Assembly: GCF_042662225.1 (NCBI RefSeq)
Contig: NZ_JBHSYQ010000005.1
Location: 229,638 to 293,637 of the forward strand
Length of the DNA: 64,000 nt
Direction of reading: 5' to 3'
Origin: Nibribacter roseus
GTDB taxonomy: Bacteria; Bacteroidota; Bacteroidia; Cytophagales; Hymenobacteraceae
Position numbers and translations under genes: made by a program. Position 1 is the stretch's first letter. The number at the start of each line of letters is the position of its first letter. Under the pieces are notes generated by a model. It saw only the letters and a program-made list of their open reading frames with translations. It did no database searches and was not told the origin of the DNA. Below are positions 33,445 to 40,099 of the stretch, one piece after another.

Positions 33445-34578
33445 ATGAAAAACATTTTAGCAACACTTATTTTGACAATTTTTAGCTTGACAATTTTTGC
33501 TCAAGACAATACGGGAACAAAGCTAAAAGCATTATTAGACAATAAACAGTATGACAAAATAATTGATCAATATACTTCAAAGAGCAAAGAGCTTTCTGCA
33601 AAGTCATTGTATTATGTCGGACTTGCTTACTACATGGAGGAAGACGACAACAACTGCATTAAATTCATGAATCTTTCCATTGACAAGAATTCAAAAGACC
33701 CTGCTCCTTTTTACATTAAAGCGTCAACACTAAACTACATGAAAAAGTATGACGAAGCAGTTAAAGACTTTCAATCTGCAATTGCTTTAAAGGCAGACGA
33801 TGCAGAGTTTTACAGCGGACTTGGTGACTCCTACTATAACCTTGAAAAATTAGATTTAGCACTTGACGCTTATAAAAAAGCAACGGAGCAAAAAGACTGC
33901 CCTGATAGACCATATTCATTTATTGCTCAAATTTATTCCGACCAACAAAAGAATGACAAAGCATTAGAAGCATTTTATTTTGCTAAATCAAAAATTGACA
34001 AAAAATCTGATTCATACATAAACGCATTGTACAATATAGGTCTACTGGAATCTTTAAAAGGTAATTACGACAAGGCTGAGCCAACATACGTTGAACTATT
34101 ACAATTAGCCCCTAACGACTATCAATCCTACTCAAAACTTATCCAAGTTTACTACCATAGAAAAGAGTATGATAAAGCAAAACCTTACAAAGACAAGTTA
34201 TATGAAGCTCATAAAATGGGGCGTCTAAAAGATAATTTGAAAGATATGTTTTGCTTCGACCAATTCAAATGGAATGACAAATTAATCCAAGCTTATGAAA
34301 GATACGAAGAAGGTACAAAAGACATTTACAACAAGCATTTATTCTATGTAGTAAATCAAGACAACAAGATTGAATATAGAATTCAAACAGAATACTCTCC
34401 AATTTCTGTTGAACAAGGTGGCTCAAAATATTTACTCTGTCGAACAAAGGGAGACACTCATTCGACTTTCAATATCAGCTTTAACGACAACTTCAAATAT
34501 GAAGACTTGAAAAAAAGTGTAATTGACGTTCTTGAAGAAAAGGTGAAGCCGACAGCGTCTTCAAAAACGGGCAAATGA
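33445..34578 (+). CDS. Cassette gene 5: exported tetratricopeptide-repeat protein
   Basis: The 377-residue protein has a signal peptide (MKNILATLILTIFSLTIFAQ) and about six TPR units between residues 25 and 265, e.g. AKSLYYVGLAYYMEEDDNNCIKFMNLSI, PAPFYIKASTLNYMKKYDEAVKDFQSAI, AEFYSGLGDSYYNLEKLDLALDAYKKA and YNIGLLESLKGNYDKAEPTYVELL. The C-terminal ~110 residues form a separate non-TPR domain (CFDQFKWNDKLIQAYERYEE ... VVNQDNKIEYRI). TPRs mediate protein binding; the partner is unknown. It is the largest gene in the array, and its unit is about 1.3 kb. Confidence 0.85.
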   Translation: MKNILATLILTIFSLTIFAQDNTGTKLKALLDNKQYDKIIDQYTSKSKELSAKSLYYVGLAYYMEEDDNNCIKFMNLSIDKNSKDPAPFYIKASTLNYMKKYDEAVKDFQSAIALKADDAEFYSGLGDSYYNLEKLDLALDAYKKATEQKDCPDRPYSFIAQIYSDQQKNDKALEAFYFAKSKIDKKSDSYINALYNIGLLESLKGNYDKAEPTYVELLQLAPNDYQSYSKLIQVYYHRKEYDKAKPYKDKLYEAHKMGRLKDNLKDMFCFDQFKWNDKLIQAYERYEEGTKDIYNKHLFYVVNQDNKIEYRIQTEYSPISVEQGGSKYLLCRTKGDTHSTFNISFNDNFKYEDLKKSVIDVLEEKVKPTASSKTGK

Positions 34579-34590
34579 CAAGAATAACTG

Positions 34591-34725
34591 GGCATAACAG
34601 CACCTACCCAAAAGGCGGGTTCTTATGTTCCAAATGTAGTTTTGTGATTAATCAAACATTATTTTTTAATTTAAGTTTTGTGGTAAACGTCACGCCATTT
34701 GGGTAGCTGTAAACTGTTATGTGCA
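34591..34725 (+). other. attC-like site 5 (long, strongly palindromic)
   Basis: R'' GCATAAC (34592-34598) pairs with GTTATGTGC (34716-34724), and CCTACCCAAAAGGCG (34603-34617) pairs with CGCCATTTGGGTAG (34693-34706) with few bulges. A ~75-nt AT-rich loop brings it to about 135 bp, the size range of long VCR-type attC sites. Confidence 0.8.
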
Positions 34726-34750
34726 AGTTTGAAAATAAAAAGTAAAGACC

Positions 34751-35095
34751 TTGTTAGAGTCATTGGATGAAAACTTCTGTAGTGCCTTAGAATACCGACT
34801 TTCTCGACTATTTAGAAAAAGTGACAAAAAAGAAATCAGAAGTCTTTGGTGTGACGGGATTTCTCCTGCAATTGAGCCAGGGGATAATCCGATTAAATCC
34901 AAACGAATTCAAACGAAGGCCTGGATTGGTAAAGACGGTCAGGAAGAATACTCCATGACTATCTTACTCGGGTATGAAGCAATTGGTCAAAACCTGAATG
35001 GAGAAAATATGATTGAAGCTATTCCAGAAGGCGAGGGAGACGTTTGGATAGACATAAATACAGATAGTAGAAAAATAACGGTGCAGCTAAACTAA
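34751..35095 (+). CDS. Cassette gene 6: hypothetical protein, possibly TTG start
   Basis: The frame gives about 114 residues with no ATG near its beginning; TTG at 34751 or 34763 is the likely start, unless the 5' end has been lost. The product is soluble, with RLSRLFRKSDKKEIRSLWCDGI, then TKAWIGKDGQEEYSMTILLG and IEAIPEGEGDVWIDINTDSRKITVQL, which looks like a small alpha/beta protein. No family is recognised. The close spacing to the recombination core (34716-34724) is like that of the other cassettes. Confidence 0.6.
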   Translation: MLESLDENFCSALEYRLSRLFRKSDKKEIRSLWCDGISPAIEPGDNPIKSKRIQTKAWIGKDGQEEYSMTILLGYEAIGQNLNGENMIEAIPEGEGDVWIDINTDSRKITVQLN

Positions 35096-35100
35096 AAACC

Positions 35101-35173
35101 TGCACTTAACATGATTTAAACAACACACATCGGCCGACGGCCTTCGCCGCCGCTTAGCATAGACATTGAATTA
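35101..35173 (+). other. attC-like site 6
   Basis: R'' TGCACTTAAC (35101-35110) is complementary to the unit's start GTTATGTGCA (34716-34725) with one mismatch. The loop has CGGCCGACGGCC followed by TTCGCCGCCG. The R' side (ACATTGAATTA) is eroded, so the array's right edge is uncertain. Confidence 0.65.
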
Positions 35174-35190
35174 AAGAAAATACAGAACAC

Positions 35191-35619
35191 ATGGAAACAA
35201 AAGACAAAACCACAGTAACCGTTGAAACAACCATTCAAATGCCTGCTGATCAGGTGTGGGAATTCTGGACTAAACCGGAGCATATTACCCAATGGAATTG
35301 CGCAACAGATACCTGGCAGTGTCCCAGGGCAGAAAATGACCTGACTCCCGGAGGCCGGTTCCTTTCAAGAATGGAGGCCAAGGACGGAAGTATGGGATTT
35401 GACTTCTCAGGAATCTATGAGCAGGTAATACCAAACAGACAACTGGTGTACAGGTTAGATGATGGGCGGTTAGTGCGTGTTGATTTTTCTGATATGGGAA
35501 ATGAAACTAAAGTCACCGAGAATTTTGAAGTAGAAGAACTAAATTCTCTTGATTTGCAAAGAACAGGCTGGCAAGCTATACTAGATAATTTCAAAAAATA
35601 CGCTGAGTCTAAAAAATAA
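35191..35619 (+). CDS. SRPBCC-family (AHSA1-like) protein
   Basis: The 142-residue cytoplasmic protein has the AHSA1/START-like pattern: an opening strand VTVETTIQMPADQVWEFWTKPEHITQWN, then PGGRFLSRMEAKDGSMGFDFSGIYEQVIPNRQLVYRL, DMGNETKVTENFEVE and a C-terminal helix QRTGWQAILDNFKKYAE. These helix-grip proteins bind hydrophobic ligands or act in stress responses. It lies just beyond attC-like site 6; it could be a seventh cassette, but no clear terminal site follows (35620-35760). Confidence 0.88.
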   Translation: METKDKTTVTVETTIQMPADQVWEFWTKPEHITQWNCATDTWQCPRAENDLTPGGRFLSRMEAKDGSMGFDFSGIYEQVIPNRQLVYRLDDGRLVRVDFSDMGNETKVTENFEVEELNSLDLQRTGWQAILDNFKKYAESKK

Positions 35620-35760
35620 TAACAGCTTAGACGGCAAAGACAGTGGCTAGGTAAAAGCATGGCAGTCCTCATAAAATGTTGCTATGCCCAAAAAGGCAAA
35701 TTGGTGGGGCATGTTGCATAGTTGCCGTTGAAACAGAAGGTTTGTTTGCTAACTTGAGGA

Positions 35761-36495
35761 ATGACCATAAAGGAAATACTGCAACTGACAAAACACCGCC
35801 CTTGGAGCCTACCCACAGGCAACTGGAAGTACTACCAAGAATGGAACAATGCAGTGTTTCTACATTGGCAAGTTGACATGAAGGAACTAAAAAAAATTGT
35901 TCCTGACGATCTGGAAATTGATGTGTTTGATGGCAACCCTTGGGTTTCATTGGTGGCTTTCACCATGGAGAAAATAAGGCCAAGAGGTCTGCCGTATTTC
36001 CCTCCGGTTTCCTGCTTTGATGAAATCAACATCCGGACCTATGTGACCTACAAAAACAAAGCAGGTGTTTACTTTTTGAGTATTGAAGGTGGAACAAGAG
36101 TGTCTTGCCAAATAGCCAGAAGTTTGTCTGAGCTTCCGTACCGTTACTCCAACATGAAAAGGGAGGAGAATCTATACCACTCCCAAAACAGAGCGCTCAA
36201 GAGTAGTCTTGAACTAAGGTATCAGGTTGGTGCGCCAATGTCAGGTAAAAGCACCCTTGATAAATGGCTAACCGAGAAGTATGCCTTGTTTCAGGACACT
36301 CCAACAGCCATTAATGAATTTGAGATTCACCATGTGGAGTGGCCTATTTTTGAAATAGGTCTGAAAGACGTTCAGGTGAATTATCCAAAGTTTAACAACC
36401 TCTTGAGCAACAAGCCAGACCTAGCCCATTACTCACCCGGAGTACAGGTAATTGCATGGGGGAAGAAGAGAAATAAGAAGATAACAGGTATATAA
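35761..36495 (+). CDS. DUF2071 (YqjF-like) protein
   Basis: The 244-residue protein matches the DUF2071 pattern: an early 'FLHWQVDMKELKKIVPDDLEID' segment, GNPWVSLVAFTMEKIRPRGLPYFPPVSCFDEINIRTYV, then GVYFLSIEGGTRVS and a late HHVEWPIFE. The family is cytoplasmic, often beside stress or regulatory genes, and of unknown function. Base composition is intermediate between the array and the host genes. It converges on the DUF6799 gene 46 bp away. Confidence 0.85.
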   Translation: MTIKEILQLTKHRPWSLPTGNWKYYQEWNNAVFLHWQVDMKELKKIVPDDLEIDVFDGNPWVSLVAFTMEKIRPRGLPYFPPVSCFDEINIRTYVTYKNKAGVYFLSIEGGTRVSCQIARSLSELPYRYSNMKREENLYHSQNRALKSSLELRYQVGAPMSGKSTLDKWLTEKYALFQDTPTAINEFEIHHVEWPIFEIGLKDVQVNYPKFNNLLSNKPDLAHYSPGVQVIAWGKKRNKKITGI

Positions 36496-36541
36496 GGTGA
36501 GGAACCCTTGAAAAGCATTCTCACAAGGGGACAACTAGTTT

Positions 36542-37126
36542 CTATCTCTTCTTATCAGTAGCAGCTAGTTGCTGTTTTAACTTTGCCAACTCTTCGTCTA
36601 GTTTCTTCAGTTGCTCCGCATCAGGCTTGTTTTTGGCGGTGCTTTGCAGGAGCTCATTCTTCTTTTCCAGAATGTCTACTTTGCGCTGGAGCAAGTGAAT
36701 TCTGTTTTGTAACTGCTGAGCTTGCAGTAGCTGTTTTCCTATGCCAGTTGTGTCGCCTTTAAGTTCAGTTTTTTGCTCAATCACCACAGGGTTGCGGGTA
36801 AGATTACCATTTAAGTCAAGGCGGTCACCATCACTAAGTTGCTGTTTCTCTCCTTCGGGGGTGGTGAATTGGCCGTCTGGCTCTACCCTGGCCCCGTTCG
36901 GGAAGCTGCGGGTGCTGGTTAAAGGAGCATAGCCTTTGGGCAGAATGATCATTATTTTACCATTGCGCATAATAATACCTTCGCGGGCTGGGGTAACGCT
37001 GGTGGTAGTGGTACGGCCAGAAGATTTTTTCTGAATAGTAGCTTTGTTCTGCGCCTGAGCTGTTGAAAAAGTCAGGCAAAAAACGATGCCACACATGAGC
37101 AACGGGAAAAAGAATGGTTTCTGCAT
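36542..37126 (-). CDS. Exported protein with DUF6799-like domain and coiled coil
   Basis: The 194-residue protein has a signal peptide (about 1-26). The middle part REGIIMRNGKIMIILPKGYAPL ... FPNGARVEPDGQFTTPEGEKQQLSDGDRLDLNG matches the small repeat-like domain DUF6799 seen in Bacteroidota exported proteins. A C-terminal coiled coil (about 130-192) is rich in QLQNRIHLLQRKVDILEKKN and LKKLDEELAKLKQQLA. The role is unknown; it is probably periplasmic or surface-associated. Confidence 0.8.
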   Translation of the reverse strand: MQKPFFFPLLMCGIVFCLTFSTAQAQNKATIQKKSSGRTTTTSVTPAREGIIMRNGKIMIILPKGYAPLTSTRSFPNGARVEPDGQFTTPEGEKQQLSDGDRLDLNGNLTRNPVVIEQKTELKGDTTGIGKQLLQAQQLQNRIHLLQRKVDILEKKNELLQSTAKNKPDAEQLKKLDEELAKLKQQLAATDKKR

Positions 37127-37142
37127 ACAACAGATAGTTACA

Positions 37143-37184
37143 GTGTTTTAGAGTTGTTTTCAGGAAATCAAGGTAAAAACGCAG
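37143..37184. repeat. IR40 palindrome, copy 15
   Basis: GTGTTTTAGAGTTGTTTTC with ...AAGGTAAAAACGCAG, a degenerate copy just upstream of the DUF6799 gene. Confidence 0.5.
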
Positions 37185-37213
37185 GGCTTTAGTGTCAGCT
37201 TTAAATCAAGAAG

Positions 37214-37855
37214 CTATTGTTCCTTTCTTCGTTCTTTCAGGTACTGCACAATACCCGGTGCCACCGAAATAAAAATAATCACCGGAATCACTATGTGTAG
37301 ATAATCCTTCAGGTTCGGGAATTTTTGACCTACGTAATAGCTAGCTAAAACCAGAGAGCAGATCCAAAGGGTAGAGCCAGCAGCACTCAACAGAATAAAC
37401 CTATGAAACTCCATGCCCGTGACTCCAGAGAGTAATGGGTTAAACGTACGGATAACTGGCACAAACTTGCCCATGATAATGGCTGTTTTACCCTTTTGGC
37501 GGTAGAACTTTTCAGCTTTCTCAAGGTGAGAATGCTTGAAATACCAGGTGTCTTTTTTGTGGTAGAGTTTACGACCCATGCGGCGACCAATGTAAAAACC
37601 TGTGGCATCTCCGATTATACTGGCAGCAGACATACTGATCAAAAGCAGGGGCAGTGACACAGGCAATATGCCCGCCCCGGCAAATAAACCGGTAGTGAGC
37701 AGCAGTGAGTCTCCGCCAGGTACTACTAAACCAATCAATAGCCCCGTTTCTACAAACATGACCGCCAGTATAAGGGTAAGGCCACCGTACCTGATCATGT
37801 TTTCAGGGCTGGCGAACATTTCAGTCCAGTTCACTAAAAAGATAGGGTCTTGCAT
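37214..37855 (-). CDS. DedA-family (VTT-domain) membrane protein
   Basis: The 213-residue inner-membrane protein has the DedA signatures GLVVPGGDSLLLTTGLFAG (about residues 41-59), then GDATGFYIGRRMGRKLYHKKDTWYFKHSHLEKAEKFYRQKGKTAIIMGKFVPVIRTFNPLLSGVTGM. The F-x-R-x-x-R/P-x-x-x-G-like segment corresponds to the re-entrant region. DedA proteins are lipid flippases, or influence the proton motive force and undecaprenyl-phosphate or PE recycling. It is divergent from the marR-type gene. Confidence 0.92.
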   Translation of the reverse strand: MQDPIFLVNWTEMFASPENMIRYGGLTLILAVMFVETGLLIGLVVPGGDSLLLTTGLFAGAGILPVSLPLLLISMSAASIIGDATGFYIGRRMGRKLYHKKDTWYFKHSHLEKAEKFYRQKGKTAIIMGKFVPVIRTFNPLLSGVTGMEFHRFILLSAAGSTLWICSLVLASYYVGQKFPNLKDYLHIVIPVIIFISVAPGIVQYLKERRKEQ

Positions 37856-37983
37856 TGGGTGATGGTGTATTATCCTTCCTACTTACGCACAAAAGAAAGG
37901 CATGTTGGTTCTTTGGCGGCACTGGCCATCTGTTCGTTTGAATAAGAGATGAAAGGTTACAATGGCGGTTGAGTAGTGACTTC

Positions 37984-38014
37984 TTGCGGGGCAGTGGGTA
38001 TGTTGCTATATTTG
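37984..38014 (+). promoter_or_regulatory. Bacteroidota-type promoter of the MarR gene
   Basis: TTG (37984-37986) and TATATTTG (38007-38014) have the same 23-nt offset as two other promoters in this window, 30 bp before the start codon. Confidence 0.6.
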
Positions 38015-38043
38015 AATGAAATCCGGTCAATACAGGTGCTTAC

Positions 38044-38493
38044 ATGAAAATAGAAGAAGAGATAAAGCAGAGCTCGTTTAAAGATGCTTACCAGAAGGTG
38101 TACATCAATACTGTATTTACAGCAAACTGGCTACAGCAGCGCCAATCAGGTTTGTTTAAACCGTTTGGTATTACGTTGCCCCAGTTTAACGTTCTCCGCA
38201 TTTTAAGGGGGCAGCACCCCAAGCCCGCTACGGTGAACCTGATTATTGAGCGTATGTTAGACAAAACGTCTAACGCCTCGCGCATAGTAGATAAGCTGGA
38301 GGCCAAAGAGTTGGTTACCCGTAAGCAATGCCCCGCAGACCGCCGCACCGTTGATATTCTGATCACTGATAAAGGCCTGAAGCTGCTGAAGCAGATGGAC
38401 GGCTTGGTAGGTGCAGAGCAATTGGGTATCCGGAACCTTACCCCAGAAGAAGCCAACCAGCTGAGTGATCTTTTAGATAAAATAAGAAGCTAA
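38044..38493 (+). CDS. MarR-family transcriptional regulator
   Basis: The 149-residue winged-helix protein has the MarR pattern: GITLPQFNVLRILRGQHPKPATVNLIIERMLDKTSNASRIVDKLEAKELVTRKQCPADRRTVDILITDKGLKLL (about residues 46-120), with the recognition helix in the TSNASRIVDKLE stretch and the D-R-R wing. It should bind DNA as a dimer. It lies directly upstream of the YceI-like gene on the same strand, so that gene is a possible target. Confidence 0.92.
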   Translation: MKIEEEIKQSSFKDAYQKVYINTVFTANWLQQRQSGLFKPFGITLPQFNVLRILRGQHPKPATVNLIIERMLDKTSNASRIVDKLEAKELVTRKQCPADRRTVDILITDKGLKLLKQMDGLVGAEQLGIRNLTPEEANQLSDLLDKIRS

Positions 38494-38602
38494 ACTTTGA
38501 TTCACGTGCCAACCTCCTGACAAATAATACAGAGGATGGAGTAGGCGTTTATAACCTGTTCGCACACACACAATCTTACATTTTAATTTGTTACATCTCG
38601 CC

Positions 38603-39313
38603 ATGAAAAGAATTATACTTCCATTTGTAGTAGCTGCCGCGGTGGTGGTGTCTGCGTTTACGCTTGCTGGCTCTGAAAATGCCGTGATAACGGAGGCAAC
38701 AACCGCTTCGTTGGCAATTCAGAATTACAAAGTGGTGCCCGCTGAAAGTAAAATCACCTGGATTGGGCGTAAAGTAACCGGAGAGCACACCGGTACTATT
38801 CAGCTGAAAGAGGGCACTATCTTGTTTGATAGAACTGTCTTACGTGGCGGTAGCTTTTTCATGGACATGAACTCCATTACCTGTACTGATCTGAAAGACC
38901 CAAAGTCTAACGGTAATTTAGTCAAGCACCTCCGCTCTGATGATTTCTTTTCAGTAGAAAAGAATCCAACGGCTATGTTTGCCATTTCCAATTTGGCGAC
39001 TCGGCCAAATGCTAAGTCCGGAACTGCCAACTACATCATTACAGGTAACCTGACCATCAAAGGTATTAGCCATGAGATCTCTTTCCCAATGCTGGTGAAT
39101 GTTCGTAAAGGAGTGGCTACTGCCAAAGGCACCCTTAAGTTTGACCGTACCAAATGGGACATTAAATACCGCTCAGGAAACTTCTTTGAGAACTTGGGAG
39201 ACCGAGCCATTGAAGACGATGTAGAACTGCAAATGGAGATAGTGGCCAAAGTAGAGGAAGTAGCCAAAGACAAAAAGAAGAAAGACGCTAAAGAGAAAAC
39301 AGCCAAGCTGTAA
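38603..39313 (+). CDS. YceI-family exported protein
   Basis: Starting at the ATG at 38603 (MKRIILPFVVAAAVVVSAFTLAG) gives 236 residues with a signal peptide; five upstream codons from a TTG are unlikely. The YceI lipocalin-like barrel is visible: YKVVPAESKITWIGRKVTGEHTGTIQLKEG, GSFFMDMNSITCTDL, HLRSDDFFSVEKNPTAMFAI, ITGNLTIKGISHEISFPM and FDRTKWDIKYRSGNFFENLGDRAIEDDVEL. The family binds polyisoprenoid lipids in the periplasm. The C-terminus is an unusual Lys-rich tail (KVEEVAKDKKKKDAKEK). Confidence 0.92.
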   Translation: MKRIILPFVVAAAVVVSAFTLAGSENAVITEATTASLAIQNYKVVPAESKITWIGRKVTGEHTGTIQLKEGTILFDRTVLRGGSFFMDMNSITCTDLKDPKSNGNLVKHLRSDDFFSVEKNPTAMFAISNLATRPNAKSGTANYIITGNLTIKGISHEISFPMLVNVRKGVATAKGTLKFDRTKWDIKYRSGNFFENLGDRAIEDDVELQMEIVAKVEEVAKDKKKKDAKEKTAKL

Positions 39314-39330
39314 TTCTTGACTTCACGAAC

Positions 39331-39367
39331 AAAAAAAGCCGAAGCTGGTAATGCTTCGGCTTTTTTG
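39331..39367 (+). terminator. Intrinsic terminator of the YceI gene
   Basis: AAAAAGCCGAAGC / GCTTCGGCTTTTTT stem-loop with a T-run, 18 bp past the stop; an IR40 copy follows 9 bp later. Confidence 0.88.
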
Positions 39368-39375
39368 TTTAACCC

Positions 39376-39415
39376 GCCTTTTGAACCTGTTTTTTGAAAA
39401 AAAAGCCTAAAACAG
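39376..39415. repeat. IR40 palindrome, copy 16
   Basis: TTTTGAACCTGTTTTTT with AAAAAAGCCTAAAACAG, imperfect, placed after a separate intrinsic terminator. Confidence 0.6.
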
Positions 39416-39495
39416 AACATGCTATTTACCCATTGGCCTATATGTGCAGGGTAGAACTGAGGGTAATAAAAAAAACGCAGGCCACTACAAAACAA

Positions 39496-39534
39496 AACCC
39501 GAAAGCTCAGCAGTTTTAGCCACGCTTTCGGGTT
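39496..39534 (-). terminator. Terminator-like hairpin after the small membrane-protein gene
   Basis: Stem AACCCGAAAGC (39496-39506) / GCTTTCGGGTT (39524-39534), with a minus-strand T-rich tail, 24 bp past the stop at 39558. Confidence 0.65.
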
Positions 39535-39557
39535 CCAAACCAGTAGGTCTGTGCTCT

Positions 39558-39785
39558 TCAGGTCAAACTAGGCGACTTGGATCGTGAACGGTTATAATCC
39601 GGCTCCCAATCGTTAATAGGCAAGCATATTCCTGGGGGCAAATCCAGATCAGGTAAGCCATCGTTTAATGGTTCTCCTCCGTCATCGTCACTGTCATCAC
39701 TGGGGGGTACGGTTATTTTTTTTCGAGGGGCCAGTGCCAGAAAAGCAATGATGGCAAACATGGCCAACGAGTATATAATCAACAT
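39558..39785 (-). CDS. Small membrane-anchored acidic protein, unknown
   Basis: The 75-residue product has one N-terminal transmembrane helix (MLIIYSLAMFAIIAFLALA), then a basic stop-transfer (PRKK). An acidic, proline-rich soluble tail (PPSDDSDDDGGEPLNDGLPDLDLPPG) and a basic end follow. I recognise no family. A terminator-like hairpin directly downstream and a clean ATG support it as a real gene. Confidence 0.55.
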   Translation of the reverse strand: MLIIYSLAMFAIIAFLALAPRKKITVPPSDDSDDDGGEPLNDGLPDLDLPPGICLPINDWEPDYNRSRSKSPSLT

Positions 39786-39912
39786 AATAACGGCTCTTTA
39801 AAGGTCTCACATCTCGTCGGGTGCCTATACGGCGTCTAAGAGTGTTCAACGTATAGCCGCCTTTCTATGTTAGGGCTTTGGCCGAAAAAATTGCGGATTG
39901 TCTTTCGTTCTA

Positions 39913-39943
39913 TTGGTTTTGCCATTCAGGGCATGTAGCTTTG
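39913..39943 (+). promoter_or_regulatory. Bacteroidota-type promoter of the TPP riboswitch
   Basis: TTG (39913-39915) and TAGCTTTG (39936-39943) with a 23-nt offset place the transcription start about 10 bp before the aptamer. Confidence 0.65.
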
Positions 39944-39950
39944 CGGCAGT

Positions 39951-40030
39951 TTTAGGGGTGCCTTAATAAAACGGGCTGAGATCATACCCATTGAACCTGA
40001 TACGGGTAATACCGGCGAAGGGAAAAACAC
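39951..40030 (+). promoter_or_regulatory. TPP riboswitch (THI element) aptamer
   Basis: The conserved THI-box bases are present in order: GGGGTGCC (39955-39962), GGGCTGAGA (39973-39981), ACCCATTGAACCTGAT (39986-40001), ACGGGTAATACCGGCGAAGG (40002-40021) and GGAA. TPP binding should switch off the downstream TonB receptor. A stem AGCCGCG/CTGTGGCT (40050-40069) with a T-rich tail just after it may be the terminator arm. Confidence 0.95.
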
Positions 40031-40049
40031 GGGAACAAAACTAAAAGGG

Positions 40050-40080
40050 AGCCGCGACCCCTGTGGCTTCTGTTTGTTTT
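40050..40080 (+). terminator. Probable regulated terminator of the TPP riboswitch
   Basis: A short stem (40050-40056 with about 40063-40069) is followed by TCTGTTTGTTTT, located between the aptamer and the start codon. One side (GACCCC) could also pair with GGGGT of the aptamer. Confidence 0.5.
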
Positions 40081-40099
40081 ATCATTTCATTTTTTCACC

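Larger units (their letters stand above)
31113..35173 (+). mobile_element. Integron-like gene-cassette array without integrase (CALIN-like)
   Basis: Six AT-rich units, all on the plus strand, each contain one small gene and end in an imperfect palindrome with attC architecture (R''-spacer-L''-loop-L'-spacer-R'). Each unit's first ~10-15 bases are the reverse complement of the first bases of its own terminal site. The match is close for units 1, 2, 4 and 6 (12-14 of 14-15 positions) and weaker for units 3 and 5. Units: 31114-31683, 31684-32330, 32331-32881, 32882-33410, 33411-34716 and 34717 to about 35165. The loops of four sites share CGGCCGACGGC. No tyrosine recombinase lies in the window. 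Confidence 0.8.

Noticed and set aside
35620..35760. A seventh attC-like site after the SRPBCC gene
   Set aside because: TAACAGCTTAGACGG is suggestive, but no complementary partner at the gene's start or matching L arms could be found.
31000..36500. An integron integrase next to the cassette array
   Set aside because: No tyrosine-recombinase frame or R-H-R-Y pattern is present in or beside the array, so the array is integrase-less here.
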